Numbered from the stretch's first letter, positions 25,969 to 35,530 are shown. The stretch: 64,000 nucleotides of DNA from an uncultured Campylobacter sp. (GCF_937981295.1 NZ_CALJPC010000089.1:11533-75532); one strand, 5' to 3'. Program-made: numbers and translations. The notes: a model not told the origin generated them from the letters alone.

Positions 25969-26553
25969 CTATAAAACGCCCTTCGTGCTAGGCACGCCGG
26001 CGCGCTCGTTGATACTTATCGCGCGACGGAATGCGACGGCAAACGCCTTAAACGCGGCCTCTGCGACGTGATGTAGATTTTCGCCGCGGATCTGGCATAG
26101 ATGCAGCGTTAAATTTGCGTTGAAAGCCAGAGCGCGGAAAAATTCCTCCACGAGCTCGGCATCGAATTCGCCGATCTTGCCGCGCTTTAGGCTCGGACAA
26201 TCAAATACCAAAAACGCGCGGTTGGAAAAATCAAGCGCGGCGCTTACGGCGGCTTCATCCATCACGACGACGCTATCGCCGAAGCGCTCGATGTTTTGCG
26301 CGGGATAGATCGCCTCTTTGATCGCGCTTCCGAGCACGATGCCGCAGTCCTCGACGCTGTGGTGAAAATCGACCTGTAAATCGCCCTCGCAGCGCAGGTT
26401 CAGATCAATCCACGCGTGCTTGGCAAATGCACTAAGCATATGATCGAAAAAACCGATGCCCGTTTGTATCTGCGCCGCGCCGCGCCCGTAAAGCTCAAAA
26501 TCCAGCGAGATGTCCGTTTCTCGCGTCGTTCTGTTTTTACTTATCATCGCCAA
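25969..26553 (-). CDS. hisB: Imidazoleglycerol-phosphate dehydratase
   Basis: The product has 194 residues, the monofunctional form. HisB removes water from IGP in the sixth step of histidine synthesis, using two Mn ions. Metal-binding motifs are present: GFFDHMLSAFAKH, FHHSVEDCGIVLG and, in the second half, ICQ-type LHLCQIRGENLHHVAEAAFKA. The C-terminus ends SINERAGVPSTKGVL, as usual. It starts 44 bp after dsbD on the same strand. Other his genes are not in the window. Confidence 0.95.
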   Translation of the reverse strand: MAMISKNRTTRETDISLDFELYGRGAAQIQTGIGFFDHMLSAFAKHAWIDLNLRCEGDLQVDFHHSVEDCGIVLGSAIKEAIYPAQNIERFGDSVVVMDEAAVSAALDFSNRAFLVFDCPSLKRGKIGEFDAELVEEFFRALAFNANLTLHLCQIRGENLHHVAEAAFKAFAVAFRRAISINERAGVPSTKGVL

Positions 26554-26597
26554 ATTCCTTCGAAGTGAAATTTAGCTGAAAATCTAGCGAAATTTCA

Positions 26598-28571
26598 CTA
26601 AATTTGGGTTAAAATTTCAGCTAATTGTTCGGAATTTACGCTGCCGATCTGGCGCAGGTTCGCAATCTCGGCGCCCTCTTTAAAAAATAGAATCGTAGGC
26701 GGGCCGAATACGTTGAAATGCGCTTTTATCGCTCTGTTTTGCTCGCTATCTTCGCTAAGATCGATCTTTAAGAGGCTAAATTTATCAAGAGCGCCAGCAA
26801 GAGCGGGATCTGCAAACGCTCGCTCGCTCTGCTCGCAATTTTTACACCAGCTAGCCCAAAAATCCACTATCACGGGCTTTTTGGAATTTTCTATTTCGCC
26901 CTGTAGCTGTGCAAGATCGCGCACAAACGAAAAATGCACGCCGCCAAAATTTTGAGTGCTAGAAATTTCGCCCGCTTGCAAGCTCTCGCCGCCCAAGCCG
27001 CCGCTGGAATATCTCGTGCTTTGCAGGATTAGATTACCAAGCGGTCTGGAAAAATCTTTCGCGCCGCTGGCAAAGCCCGCGAGTAGCAGCGCCGAATATA
27101 GCGCGATCACAAGAGCCAAAGCGCGCTTTATCCCGCCCGCGCCGCCGTCAAATAGCCCCAAAAATCCTGCGAAGATCGCGCCCAAAACCGCATAAATCAG
27201 CAGGCTTAAATTTTCGCCGATGAGCGTGCGCGAAATCCACACTGCCGTAAAAAGCAACAAAAAGCCGAAAATTTTAGGCACCGCCTCCATCCAAGCTCCG
27301 GGTCTAGGCAGTGCGCCGCCGAGCCCCACCACAAGCAGTAGCGCGCCGCTTCCGAGCCCCAGCGCAAAAAGAGCCGCCGCGCCCAGCAAGACGTTGCCGC
27401 TGCCCGCAATATAAACGAGCGCGCCCGCAAGCGGAGCGGAGATGCACGGCGATACGACGAGCGCCGAGATAAGCCCCATCGAAAAAACTCCGATCAGGCC
27501 GTCAGCATTTTCGCTTTTGCTATTTAAGAAGCTTTGAAAGTGCGCAGGCAAGCGGATCTCATAAAATCCAAACATAGAAAACGCGAGCGCGGCGAATATG
27601 AGCGAGGTTAGGATCAGCGCGAGCGGAGTTTGTAGCAGGCCTTGTAAATTTTGCCCAAAAACCGCCACGAATGCCCCTAAAATCGCATACGAGCTCGCCA
27701 TCCCGAAAATATACGCGAGGCTTACGGCTAGGCTTTTTTTCGCGCTCGGCTTCGAGGAAGTTTTCGCCACGATGATCGACGAGAGGATCGGGATAAGCGG
27801 ATAGACGCAAGGGCTTAGCGAAAGCAGCACGCCGTAACCAAAAAACAGCGCGATCGCCGCGATGAAGCTTTTGCTGCCAAGAACGTTTAAAATTTTATCC
27901 TGTTCGGAGATGGGATTTGCGCCGCGAGAAGTTTTTTGCGCGGAGGTTTCGTCGGAATTTACCGCAGCGCTTTCCGCCGAGCTTGCCGCGGAATTTCCCG
28001 CTGCGTGCGAGTTTGCCAAGGAATTTGCCTCTGTGCCCGAAGCAACGGCATTGCTTTTAAAATTTACAGCCCCGCCTTGTGCGCTGTCTGCGGCAGAAAT
28101 CTGCGCGGAATTTTCGCCTTTTCGATATTTTTTCAACTCGGAGTTTGAAATTTTGCTGATCTGATAGCCCTCCACCACGCGCTTGAAGCTAAAGCCGAAC
28201 TGCTGCGGCTGGTAGCAAAAGCCCGATTTCGTGCAGCCCAAAAAATCGCCGTTAAGCACGAAATCATCGCTGTCTGCGGCATTTGCAAGTACGAGGCCTA
28301 AAGGCACGGTGATGCTAAATTTGCCCTCGTAAATTTTATAATCCTTGTATTCGGTCGCGGCGGGCAGATTTATTAAATTCGTCACCTCCGCGCCGCCAAT
28401 GAAAATTTTTATCTCGTTTTGATAGAGATAGACCCCGTCCGCGATATCAAAGCTTAGCGTTACGCTATCGCTTTGCGCCGTCGCGTCAAGCTTGAACGCA
28501 TCGGAGGGTTTCAGGGGCTCGGCGCCCAAGCCTAAAAGAAGAAACGCTGCCAAAATCAGTGATCTTATCAA
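26598..28571 (-). CDS. dsbD: Thiol:disulfide interchange protein DsbD with a low-complexity insert
   Basis: The product has 657 residues. DsbD moves electrons from cytoplasmic thioredoxin to periplasmic oxidised proteins. The N-terminal periplasmic domain (about 20-145) holds the Cys pair C113 and C119 (GCTKSGFCYQ). The membrane domain (about 230-510) has the two conserved cysteines in SLSPCVYPLIP and VVSPCISAPL. The C-terminal thioredoxin domain carries the active site WASWCKNCE. Residues about 151-220 are a Ser/Ala/Asn-rich linker, longer than usual and similar in composition to inserts in EngB and the acetyltransferase. It has a TTG start with AAGGA upstream. Confidence 0.94.
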   Translation of the reverse strand: MIRSLILAAFLLLGLGAEPLKPSDAFKLDATAQSDSVTLSFDIADGVYLYQNEIKIFIGGAEVTNLINLPAATEYKDYKIYEGKFSITVPLGLVLANAADSDDFVLNGDFLGCTKSGFCYQPQQFGFSFKRVVEGYQISKISNSELKKYRKGENSAQISAADSAQGGAVNFKSNAVASGTEANSLANSHAAGNSAASSAESAAVNSDETSAQKTSRGANPISEQDKILNVLGSKSFIAAIALFFGYGVLLSLSPCVYPLIPILSSIIVAKTSSKPSAKKSLAVSLAYIFGMASSYAILGAFVAVFGQNLQGLLQTPLALILTSLIFAALAFSMFGFYEIRLPAHFQSFLNSKSENADGLIGVFSMGLISALVVSPCISAPLAGALVYIAGSGNVLLGAAALFALGLGSGALLLVVGLGGALPRPGAWMEAVPKIFGFLLLFTAVWISRTLIGENLSLLIYAVLGAIFAGFLGLFDGGAGGIKRALALVIALYSALLLAGFASGAKDFSRPLGNLILQSTRYSSGGLGGESLQAGEISSTQNFGGVHFSFVRDLAQLQGEIENSKKPVIVDFWASWCKNCEQSERAFADPALAGALDKFSLLKIDLSEDSEQNRAIKAHFNVFGPPTILFFKEGAEIANLRQIGSVNSEQLAEILTQI

Positions 28572-28679
28572 ATTTTATCCTTTGAAATTTTTTCCTACAT
28601 TCTAACGTAATAAGTATGAATTTATAGTGTAATCTAAAGAACTTTTTTGTAAAATTCCTTAAAATTTTTAGGAGGCGAT

Positions 28680-29582
28680 ATGAGCAAAGAGATCAAAACC
28701 GAAACAGGCGAAATAGCACTGAAAGAGATAGAATTTAAAAGCTCAAAGTACGAAAAAATCTCGTTCAAAGACTACGAAACGCTGCTTGAAAGATATCAGA
28801 TCGAGCTTTTGAAGCTGCAAAAATTCGTAAAAGAAAAGGGGCTAAAAATTTTGATTTTGATGGAGGGGCGCGACGCGGCGGGCAAAGGCGGTACGATCAA
28901 GCGTTTAACCGAGCATCTAAATCCGCGCGGATGCCGCATCGTGGCGCTCGAAAAGCCGAGCAACGTCGAAAAGACGCAGTGGTACTTCCAGCGCTACGTC
29001 GCGCACCTACCCAGCGGCGGCGAAATCACGATATTTGACCGCAGCTGGTACAACCGCGCGATGGTCGAGCCGGTGATGGGCTTTTGCACCCACGCCGAGC
29101 ACAAAGATTTCCTGCGCCAAGTACCTAAATTTGAGGAGCTTTTGGTAAGTGCGGGGATAATTTTGTTTAAATTTTACTTTTCGGTCTCTAAAGAGGAGCA
29201 AAAAAGGCGCTTCGAATCGCGCCGCACCGACCCGCTGAAGCAGTATAAACTCTCGCCGGTGGATGCGAGATCGCAGGAGCTGTGGAATCAATACACGCTC
29301 GCAAAATACTCGATGCTGCTCGCTTCAAATACCGAGTTTGCGCCGTGGACGATCCTTGATAGCAACGACAAAAAGATCGCGCGACTAAACGCCTTCCGCT
29401 GCATACTCTCGCGCATAGACTATCCCGAAAAAATTGGTGCGAAGGAACTTGCGGTGGATCCAAACCTCGTGCGAAACGGCGCCAGGGAGATAGTGCTAAT
29501 GGAGGATAGCCAAAAAAGCGAGGCTTGGCGCAAGCTGGAAAGCCCCTCTCGCAAGAACAAGAAGGATAAGAAAAAGGGCTAA
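28680..29582 (+). CDS. ppk2: Polyphosphate kinase 2
   Basis: The product has 300 residues. PPK2 transfers phosphate between polyphosphate and nucleotides. The Walker A loop ILMEGRDAAGKGGTIKR (about residues 57-73), the catalytic Asp region, and the Walker B/lid sequence FDRSWYNRAMVEPVMGFC are all present, giving a one-domain class I-type PPK2. The C-terminal tail is Lys-rich. The ATG has a strong TAGGAGG ribosome site. The gene is divergent from dsbD and ends about 20 bp before vestigial CRISPR repeat sequence. Confidence 0.94.
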   Translation: MSKEIKTETGEIALKEIEFKSSKYEKISFKDYETLLERYQIELLKLQKFVKEKGLKILILMEGRDAAGKGGTIKRLTEHLNPRGCRIVALEKPSNVEKTQWYFQRYVAHLPSGGEITIFDRSWYNRAMVEPVMGFCTHAEHKDFLRQVPKFEELLVSAGIILFKFYFSVSKEEQKRRFESRRTDPLKQYKLSPVDARSQELWNQYTLAKYSMLLASNTEFAPWTILDSNDKKIARLNAFRCILSRIDYPEKIGAKELAVDPNLVRNGAREIVLMEDSQKSEAWRKLESPSRKNKKDKKKG

Positions 29583-29601
29583 ATTTTGCCAATGAAGATT
29601 A

Positions 29602-29631
29602 CTTGCTAGGGAGGCTTACTGGGAATTGCTC
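29602..29631 (+). repeat. Vestigial CRISPR repeat upstream of the short array
   Basis: The 3' half matches the repeat (TACTGGGAATTG), as in degenerate copy 2 of the orphan mini-array, while the 5' half has diverged. It lies 67 bp before the first clear repeat of the short array, about one lost spacer-repeat unit more than a single spacer would need. Confidence 0.4.
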
Positions 29632-29698
29632 ATTAGGAATTTATGTCCTAATATATAGAAACGCATTGGATTTTACAGCTTTTCATTTAAAATCTTTA

Positions 29699-29989
29699 GC
29701 AAGATTCCATCCTGTTGGGAATTGAAACAACCCACGTCGCGATACTCGTATGAGCTAGTGACAGTAGAATTCCATCCCGTTGGGAATTGAAACTTTGATT
29801 TTTCGACTGCCGCCAATATTCAGCCTACGTAGAATTCCATCCCGTTGGGAATTGAAACGGCTTTCAGTCTGCAACCCCAAGGACTTCAAAAATCGGTAGA
29901 ATTCCATCCCGTTGGGAATTGAAACGCTCTTTGCGTCGGCATATATGGCTCGGCATAGGGTAAAATTCCATCTTGTTTGTAATAGCTGC
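29699..29989 (+). CRISPR. Short CRISPR array, same repeat as main array but opposite direction
   Basis: Five repeats of 30 bp at 29699-29728 (two mismatches), 29764-29793, 29829-29858 and 29896-29925 (all perfect), and 29960-29989 (only the first half kept). They read GTAGAATTCC at the start and GGGAATTGAAAC at the end on the plus strand. The four spacers are 35, 35, 37 and 34 bp. AUUGAAAC is the usual 5' handle of type I-B crRNAs, so transcription should run left to right, away from ppk2. The last repeat is decayed, as expected at the leader-distal end. No cas gene lies on this side, so it must use the Cas proteins encoded at 34526-42770. Confidence 0.92.
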
Positions 29990-30246
29990 CAGAATCGATC
30001 AAAAAAATCAAATCCCAAAAGCTTCGATATTAAAATTTCATATATCCCGGTTTAAAAATTTAATGTGCCGTTCTATAAGATGCCTGTTTGCGTGGGCCGG
30101 TTCATCTTTACGGCATAATATGCAAAATTTTATAAAATTTTATGTTTATTTTATGCAGTATTCTGTATAATTCACACGGATAAACGAAGTGTTTTGCTAT
30201 TTTTACTTATGAATGACACGATTTTTATTCATTTTATACGATTTTA
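29990..30246 (+). other. Gene-free AT-rich upstream region of the HTH gene
   Basis: No gene is seen. The sequence becomes very AT-rich towards the right and holds TGTATAATT (30164-30172), the first of three copies of this element upstream of the helix-turn-helix gene. ATTTTATACGATTTTATG just before 30247 resembles the region around the second copy. Confidence 0.4.
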
Positions 30247-30276
30247 TGTATAATTAACGAATAAATTTGTATAATT
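30247..30276 (+). promoter_or_regulatory. Twin -10-like TGTATAATT repeats at the start of the HTH gene
   Basis: TGTATAATT occurs at 30247-30255 and again at 30268-30276, exactly 21 bp (two helical turns) apart, with an earlier copy at 30164. The nearer TATAAT is only 6 bp from the ATG at 30282, so transcription from it would begin at or next to the start codon and give a leaderless mRNA; the farther one would give a leader of about 20 bases. The regular spacing also suits an autorepressor site. Confidence 0.5.
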
Positions 30277-30281
30277 TTCAT

Positions 30282-30527
30282 ATGTTAGAAACGAGCGATA
30301 TATTCAACATTTTGCACAATGCCGTCGAAGCTAAAAACAACGGCAAAAAGATCTCGCACGCCGCGATGGCGCAGAGGTTAGGCGTGTCGATGCGGACGTA
30401 TCAGGATTGGCGTTTAGGCACGACCAAGCCGCAGGCCGCGACCGCGATATGCCAGATGTTGTGCGAGCTCGATAGCGACGACGCTGCGTTTGTGCTGCAT
30501 AAGATAAAAAAACTTATAGGAGAGTAG
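30282..30527 (+). CDS. Small helix-turn-helix DNA-binding protein
   Basis: The product has 81 residues from the ATG at 30282 (MLETSDIFN). The central part, ISHAAMAQRLGVSMRTYQDW followed by RLGTTKPQAATAI, is a clear XRE/Cro-like helix-turn-helix: helix 2 AAMAQRLG, turn, recognition helix SMRTYQDWR. No ribosome site precedes the ATG, which fits leaderless translation. It is followed by a 44-codon gene with a good ribosome site. The pair sits between two oppositely directed CRISPR arrays. It may repress its own promoter or act on array or cas transcription; the latter is speculation. Confidence 0.75.
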   Translation: MLETSDIFNILHNAVEAKNNGKKISHAAMAQRLGVSMRTYQDWRLGTTKPQAATAICQMLCELDSDDAAFVLHKIKKLIGE

Positions 30528-30528
30528 A

Positions 30529-30663
30529 GTGCAAAACATTACTTTGCAAGAAAAGCTGGATCTACAGGGCGTCTTTCGCGTGATTTATGAGAAAAAAGAG
30601 TCGAAATTCGCGATCTTTTACAAGGCGCTTTTGAAGAAATTTTTTAGAAATTTTAAAAAATAA
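30529..30663 (+). CDS. 44-residue basic protein downstream of the HTH gene
   Basis: A GTG at 30529, with AGGAG about 5 bases upstream, opens a frame of 44 residues: a helical N-terminus (MQNITLQEKLDLQGVFRVIY) and a strongly basic, Phe/Lys-rich end (ALLKKFFRNFKK). It starts one base after the stop of the HTH gene. No family is recognised. The basic amphipathic tail could bind nucleic acid or membrane. A two-gene cassette of HTH regulator plus small protein recalls toxin-antitoxin or phage-control pairs, but nothing in the sequence proves it. Confidence 0.55.
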   Translation: MQNITLQEKLDLQGVFRVIYEKKESKFAIFYKALLKKFFRNFKK

Positions 30664-30689
30664 TTGGCGGAGGCATTTAATTATTATAC

Positions 30690-30880
30690 TTTATGTAGCA
30701 AAGGCAGTAGTATCTATTAAATTTAGATGATTTTTCCTTTTTATGGACGACCGCGCCGATATTCTTTGCTTTGCAGCTTCAAAGGATGCTAGCAAATTCT
30801 GCTTTATAAAATTTTTTCCATCTTTCTGCCTCTTTGGTATCATCTAATTTAATTTTAAATTCTAACTTTGGCTCATGATC
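30690..30880 (-). pseudogene. Broken gene fragment between the arrays
   Basis: On the minus strand a frame from about 30880 reads as good protein (DHEPKLEFKIKLDDTKEAER, then WKKFYKAEFASIL) and stops at 30779. After a one-base shift it continues as FEAAKQRISARSSIKRKNHL for about 30 more codons. There is no start codon. It is probably the end of a displaced gene; the family is unknown. Confidence 0.35.
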
Positions 30881-31079
30881 TTAAATTTGTAGCGTAAATT
30901 TAATTGAAATTAATGCGAAATTCTCACTTTAACTTAGCTTTTAAGATCCCTAGCGTGCATTTTTATAAATATTTTGAATTGCTATTAAATGAGTTGCATT
31001 TAAATCTATTTATATTGTGGCAAATATATAGTTCGTTAAAATTTTAATTTGTGAGTAACTCCAAAATTTCATTCGTAAC

Positions 31080-31302
31080 TCATAAATTTAATATATTTGG
31101 TGGCAAATTGAAACCGAATGAATTTCGCATAAGTGCCCCATGCTGTATCATATCCCAGCCACAACTAATCTTTTTAAATTTTTCTATCAAGATGAGAATT
31201 CTACACATTTCCGCCGCGAAAGTCGTATCGCGTAAATCCGTTTTGATTTCAGCAAGATGAATCCTACCGCCTACGCAAATCATGCAATAAGCCCATTTAG
31301 GC
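31080..31302 (-). pseudogene. Possible gene fragment running into the distal end of the main array
   Basis: A minus-strand frame with protein-like composition (AEIKTDLRDTTFAAEMCRIL, then KISCGWDMIQHGALM) spans this stretch. Its only start candidates lie inside the first degenerate CRISPR repeat, so a real gene would have to have lost its 5' end there. The chance of a random open frame is not negligible. Between this and the fragment at 30690 the DNA is AT-rich with no recognisable feature. Confidence 0.25.
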
Positions 31303-34132
31303 GTTTCAATTCCCAAAGGATAGAATTATTCGACATTCCTGCGGGACGCTATAAAATGCAGTGGCAGAAGTTTTAATTCCCAACGAGATGGAATTCTACA
31401 GATACTAGGTCATGCTAGCCTAGATATGACGATGTTTCAATTCTCAACGGGATGGAATTCTACTTGTAGATACATACGGCAAGGTGCTAATGGATACGCT
31501 GTTTCAACTCTCAACGGGATGGAATTCTACTGTCGCTTAGCGGGATCGAGCTAAGCGCGCTTAGTGGTTTCAATTCCCAACGGGATGGAATTCTACGATG
31601 GGGGTGTATAGCGAGCTGGAGCGCGAGCGAAGTTTCAATTCCCAACGGGATGGAATTCTACATACCTATGTTTGATTAAATATTGGCACTAAATTTGTTT
31701 CAATTCCCAACGGGATGGAATTCTACAAAAACTTAAAATTTTAGAAAGGAGAAAGAGATGAGTTTCAATTCCCAACGGGATGGAATTCTACGTTAAGCTT
31801 TTGCTTCTGCTCGATAGGAAGAGATCGTTTCAATTCCCAACGGGATGGAATTCTACGAAAATTTACAGAGATGTATTCTATGCCCCTCAAAATTGTTTCA
31901 ATTCCCAACGGGATGGAATTCTACAAAATCAAGGCTTTGGACGTTAATGATTTCAAATAGTTTCAATTCCCAACGGGATGGAATTCTACTAGCTTTTATA
32001 AATTGCCTTTGGACGGATAGCGGAGTTTCAATTCCCAACGGGATGGAATTCTACACGGGCGAATGGCGATGCGATGCTCCCTAATACAGTTTCAATTCCC
32101 AACGGGATGGAATTCTACTTTGTAAAGCTTGTTATTTTTTAGGAGAAACGTTGTTGTTTCAATTCCCAACGGGATGGAATTCTACGCGACCCTAGCACTA
32201 GGCTTCCCGGGAAAAATCAAGTTTCAATTCCCAACGGGATGGAATTCTACATTAGTAATAAGACGACGAGCAGGTTCTACAGCTCTAGTTTCAATTCCCA
32301 ACGGGATGGAATTCTACCATCGTCGCCGTCCTTGGCTCTCGGATCTATTATGTTTCAATTCCCAACGGGATGGAATTCTACACTCGTAGCTGTTTTGAGT
32401 GGCGGTGCCGTTTTGAGTTTCAATTCCCAACGGGATGGAATTCTACAGTGTTTTATCGTTACGTCTGAATTCTTAGACGTAGTTTCAATTCCCAACGGGA
32501 TGGAATTCTACTCTGCAACCAAACACCCATTACAAGGGCATTTGAGTTTCAATTCCCAACGGGATGGAATTCTACGCGCTATCAGCTTCATTTTCACAGA
32601 TAGCTTTTAGTTTCAATTCCCAACGGGATGGAATTCTACTAAAAGAGCAAGAGCTCATCATTAGAATTCTGTGGTTTCAATTCCCAACGGGATGGAATTC
32701 TACAGGGCACTCTAACTCGCTCTTGGATAGATCCCAACTTCGTTTCAATTCCCAACGGGATGGAATTCTACTGAGATTTTTATAAGCTCTCTAGTTACCA
32801 AGCAGCCGTTTCAATTCCCAACGGGATGGAATTCTACTTGGTTTGAGTGGGTGTAGGCGTTGTATATGGTAGTTTCAATTCCCAACGGGATGGAATTCTA
32901 CTAAAGCATGTTCGTAGCATAAGTATGGCGCATATTGGTTTCAATTCCCAACGGGATGGAATTCTACCCAAATCCCTCCCCTTTGTGCCGCAGAACAACG
33001 AGTTTCAATTCCCAACGGGATGGAATTCTACACTATCTTATCGGCGTCGTCGTAGGAGTTATTGGCGTTTCAATTCCCAACGGGATGGAATTCTACAATT
33101 TAGGGCGTTGTTCAAAGCGGATGAGCGAATTTGTTTCAATTCCCAACGGGATGGAATTCTACTAGCTGCTCGAGCTTTTTAAACGGCACAAATTCACGTT
33201 TCAATTCCCAACGGGATGGAATTCTACCCTCCTTTTGTTTCTTTGCTTCTCTCATAGCCTCGTTTCAATTCCCAACGGGATGGAATTCTACAGAGCGGGG
33301 GCAACTACACCGATACCCTCAAGCTCGTTTCAATTCCCAACGGGATGGAATTCTACTCGATTTATATTCGCAAATGAAATTCCTATCGCCGTTTCAATTC
33401 CCAACGGGATGGAATTCTACGACGGCGCGATAACCACGCACGTCGTAGAGGAGCGTTTCAATTCCCAACGGGATGGAATTCTACTCTCCTTTTGGGCTAT
33501 GCCCTTTTGATTTATGAGGTTTCAATTCCCAACGGGATGGAATTCTACTTAGTTGGGTGATCTTATAATCGCCGTCGTATTCGCTGTTTCAATTCCCAAC
33601 GGGATGGAATTCTACTAGGCACGTAGGTATTGGTAGAGAACAACAAAATTGTTTCAATTCCCAACGGGATGGAATTCTACCGCTGAATGGAAACAAATCG
33701 TAGCAAAATGCGATCGTTTCAATTCCCAACGGGATGGAATTCTACGCAAAAGCGCAGATATTGAGCCAAATGCTGGGGTTTCAATTCCCAACGGGATGGA
33801 ATTCTACGCCGTCTTTGCTAGTTACGAATACGCCGAAAGGAAGTTTCAATTCCCAACGGGATGGAATTCTACAATCTATTACGCCTTGCTTTGAGCTGCT
33901 CATTGCCTGTTTCAATTCCCAACGGGATGGAATTCTACGAAGTGCGCGATTAACCTAGAAAGCATAAGGAAGCGTTTCAATTCCCAACGGGATGGAATTC
34001 TACAATGAGATGATCGAGCGCGGATTCTTGCAGAGATAGTTTCAATTCCCAACGGGATGGAATTCTACCCGTATTTGATTTCGGCTAGCTTGTAGGGCTT
34101 GTGTTTCAATTCCCAACGGGATGGAATTCTAC
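31303..34132 (-). CRISPR. Main type I-B CRISPR array, 44 repeats and 43 spacers
   Basis: I count 44 repeats of 30 bp from 31303-31332 to 34103-34132, spacers mostly 34-38 bp (shortest 32). On the plus strand each repeat begins GTTTCAATTCCCAACGGG and ends ATGGAATTCTAC. The functional strand is most likely minus, where repeats end ATTGAAAC, the usual type I-B crRNA handle. Repeats 5-44 look identical. Repeat 1 (31303) is badly decayed, and repeats 2 (31370), 3 (31434) and 4 (31501) carry one to three changes, so the leader-distal end is at the left. Newest spacers should be at the right, beside the leader. No spacer is visibly duplicated; targets cannot be judged here. Confidence 0.97.
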
Positions 34133-34525
34133 AGCACGAATTTTGCTATTTTTCTAGGTAGAAAGTGTTAGGAGTATATATTTTTATGCCTTAAAATGGA
34201 CTAAATTTAAAAAAGCGCCGATTGCTCAATGCCCAAGATTTCGGCATTTCAAAATCTTAAAAGCAACTTTATCGCTATCTATATGTATCGTGAGTGCAAA
34301 TGTTAAAATCTAAATATAAAGATATTCAAAAATCGAAGTATGAACAACAAAAAAAAGCTGAAATTTTAAAAGCATATGCGTTTTTAAAGCCAATTCGTTC
34401 GCCGTTCCGTGCTTCAGATCAAATTTATTTCAAAAGCACATGCATTTTAAGAGGGCGTAATCTATAGGCGTAAGTGATTCTAGTTAAGATTAAAAAAGCA
34501 TAAATTAAGCTCGAAGCCCTGAGAC
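34133..34525 (-). promoter_or_regulatory. CRISPR leader between cas1 and the main array
   Basis: A 393-bp AT-rich stretch without a convincing gene lies between the cas1 stop and the first leader-proximal repeat. On the minus strand it reads into the array at GCAAAATTCGTGCT. Position, composition and the gradient of repeat decay mark it as the leader that holds the array promoter and the signals for spacer insertion. I could not pick a single clear promoter. Confidence 0.65.
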
Positions 34526-35530
34526 CTATCGCCATACCAGCCCCTCGTAAGGCACGCCTTCACAGACGTATTTTTTAATTTGATTAGCCTCGCGACGGAT
34601 AATTTGACGCCAGGTTAAGCTCTGTCCCGCTACGTTCGCGCAAGATGATAGTTTCTCAATCATTTTTAGCTCGATTTTTTGCACCGCTTCTCGACCAAAT
34701 CGAATACGCCCCGCATCCGTTTCAAAATCTTTTGCCGCAATCTCGCGTTTATTTAACATTCCAAAAATTAATCTATCGCCTAAAATAGGCTTAAAAATCT
34801 CTGCAAGATCAAGATGCAGACTTAGCGCACGGTAGTTTGGCTCGTGCAAAAAGCCGATGCGCGGATCAAGCTCGGTTTTGTAAATTTCGCTGAGGCAGAC
34901 GTTATAAATGCGCGTATTTACATAGCTAATGAGAGCGTTAATTTTATCCGCCGGCGGGCGTTTGGAGCGTGTCGTAAATTTAAAACTGCGCTGATCCTCG
35001 ATGATTTCGTTCCAGGCCGCGAAATACCGCTTGGCAAAGCCGCCTTCCACTGCCATTACCGCTGCTATGTCGCAGGCGCGCGCTAGGGCTAGGGCATCCA
35101 GATGCGGCGCAGTATCGAGCGAAACGCCGTAAGCCTTGCAATTAATGGCTGCATTTAAGATGCGAACGCGAGTAATCTCGCGAGCGATAAAAAGGCGCTT
35201 AGAAAGATCGTCAAAAGCCCGCAGCTGCGCCAAAAGCACAAAGCCGCTTTTGTTTACAGAATTTGAAGTATTCGGGAAAAAACTGCCGCGAAAGCTCTGA
35301 TAGGCACTAAAAATATGCAACAAAATGTTATTATCAGCCAAAAACGCCATAGCATAAGTGTCAAGCTCTACCCGCGCCAAAATATAAATTTCATCAATTG
35401 CGTTAATCGGCAAAATTTTACTAGTTAGAATTCCGCCCTCGTCGTTAAATTTATCGAAGTATAGATTATTATCTTTGCGGCGCAATCGGCCTGGGCTCAA
35501 AATAAAATGCGTGCGATCCGATTTTTGCAT
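34526..35530 (-). CDS. cas1: CRISPR-associated integrase Cas1 (type I-B)
   Basis: The product has 334 residues. Cas1 with Cas2 inserts new spacers at the leader end of the array. The N-terminal beta domain (1-80) is followed by the helical domain with the metal ligands: Glu162 in VEGGFAKRYF, His229 in GFLHEPNYR and Glu244 in LDLAEIFKPIL. The ATG has an AAGGA ribosome site. It is the last gene of the cas operon and ends next to the leader. It follows cas2 by 16 bp, reversing the usual cas1-cas2 order. Confidence 0.96.
   Translation of the reverse strand: MQKSDRTHFILSPGRLRRKDNNLYFDKFNDEGGILTSKILPINAIDEIYILARVELDTYAMAFLADNNILLHIFSAYQSFRGSFFPNTSNSVNKSGFVLLAQLRAFDDLSKRLFIAREITRVRILNAAINCKAYGVSLDTAPHLDALALARACDIAAVMAVEGGFAKRYFAAWNEIIEDQRSFKFTTRSKRPPADKINALISYVNTRIYNVCLSEIYKTELDPRIGFLHEPNYRALSLHLDLAEIFKPILGDRLIFGMLNKREIAAKDFETDAGRIRFGREAVQKIELKMIEKLSSCANVAGQSLTWRQIIRREANQIKKYVCEGVPYEGLVWR

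Noticed and set aside
29755..30018. Open frame across the short CRISPR array
   Set aside because: It consists of repeat and spacer translation only.
31845..33958. Several open frames with recurring FNSQRDGIL, SIPNGMEFY and FPTGWNST motifs
   Set aside because: They are translations of the CRISPR repeat in three frames and have no ribosome sites; they are not genes.
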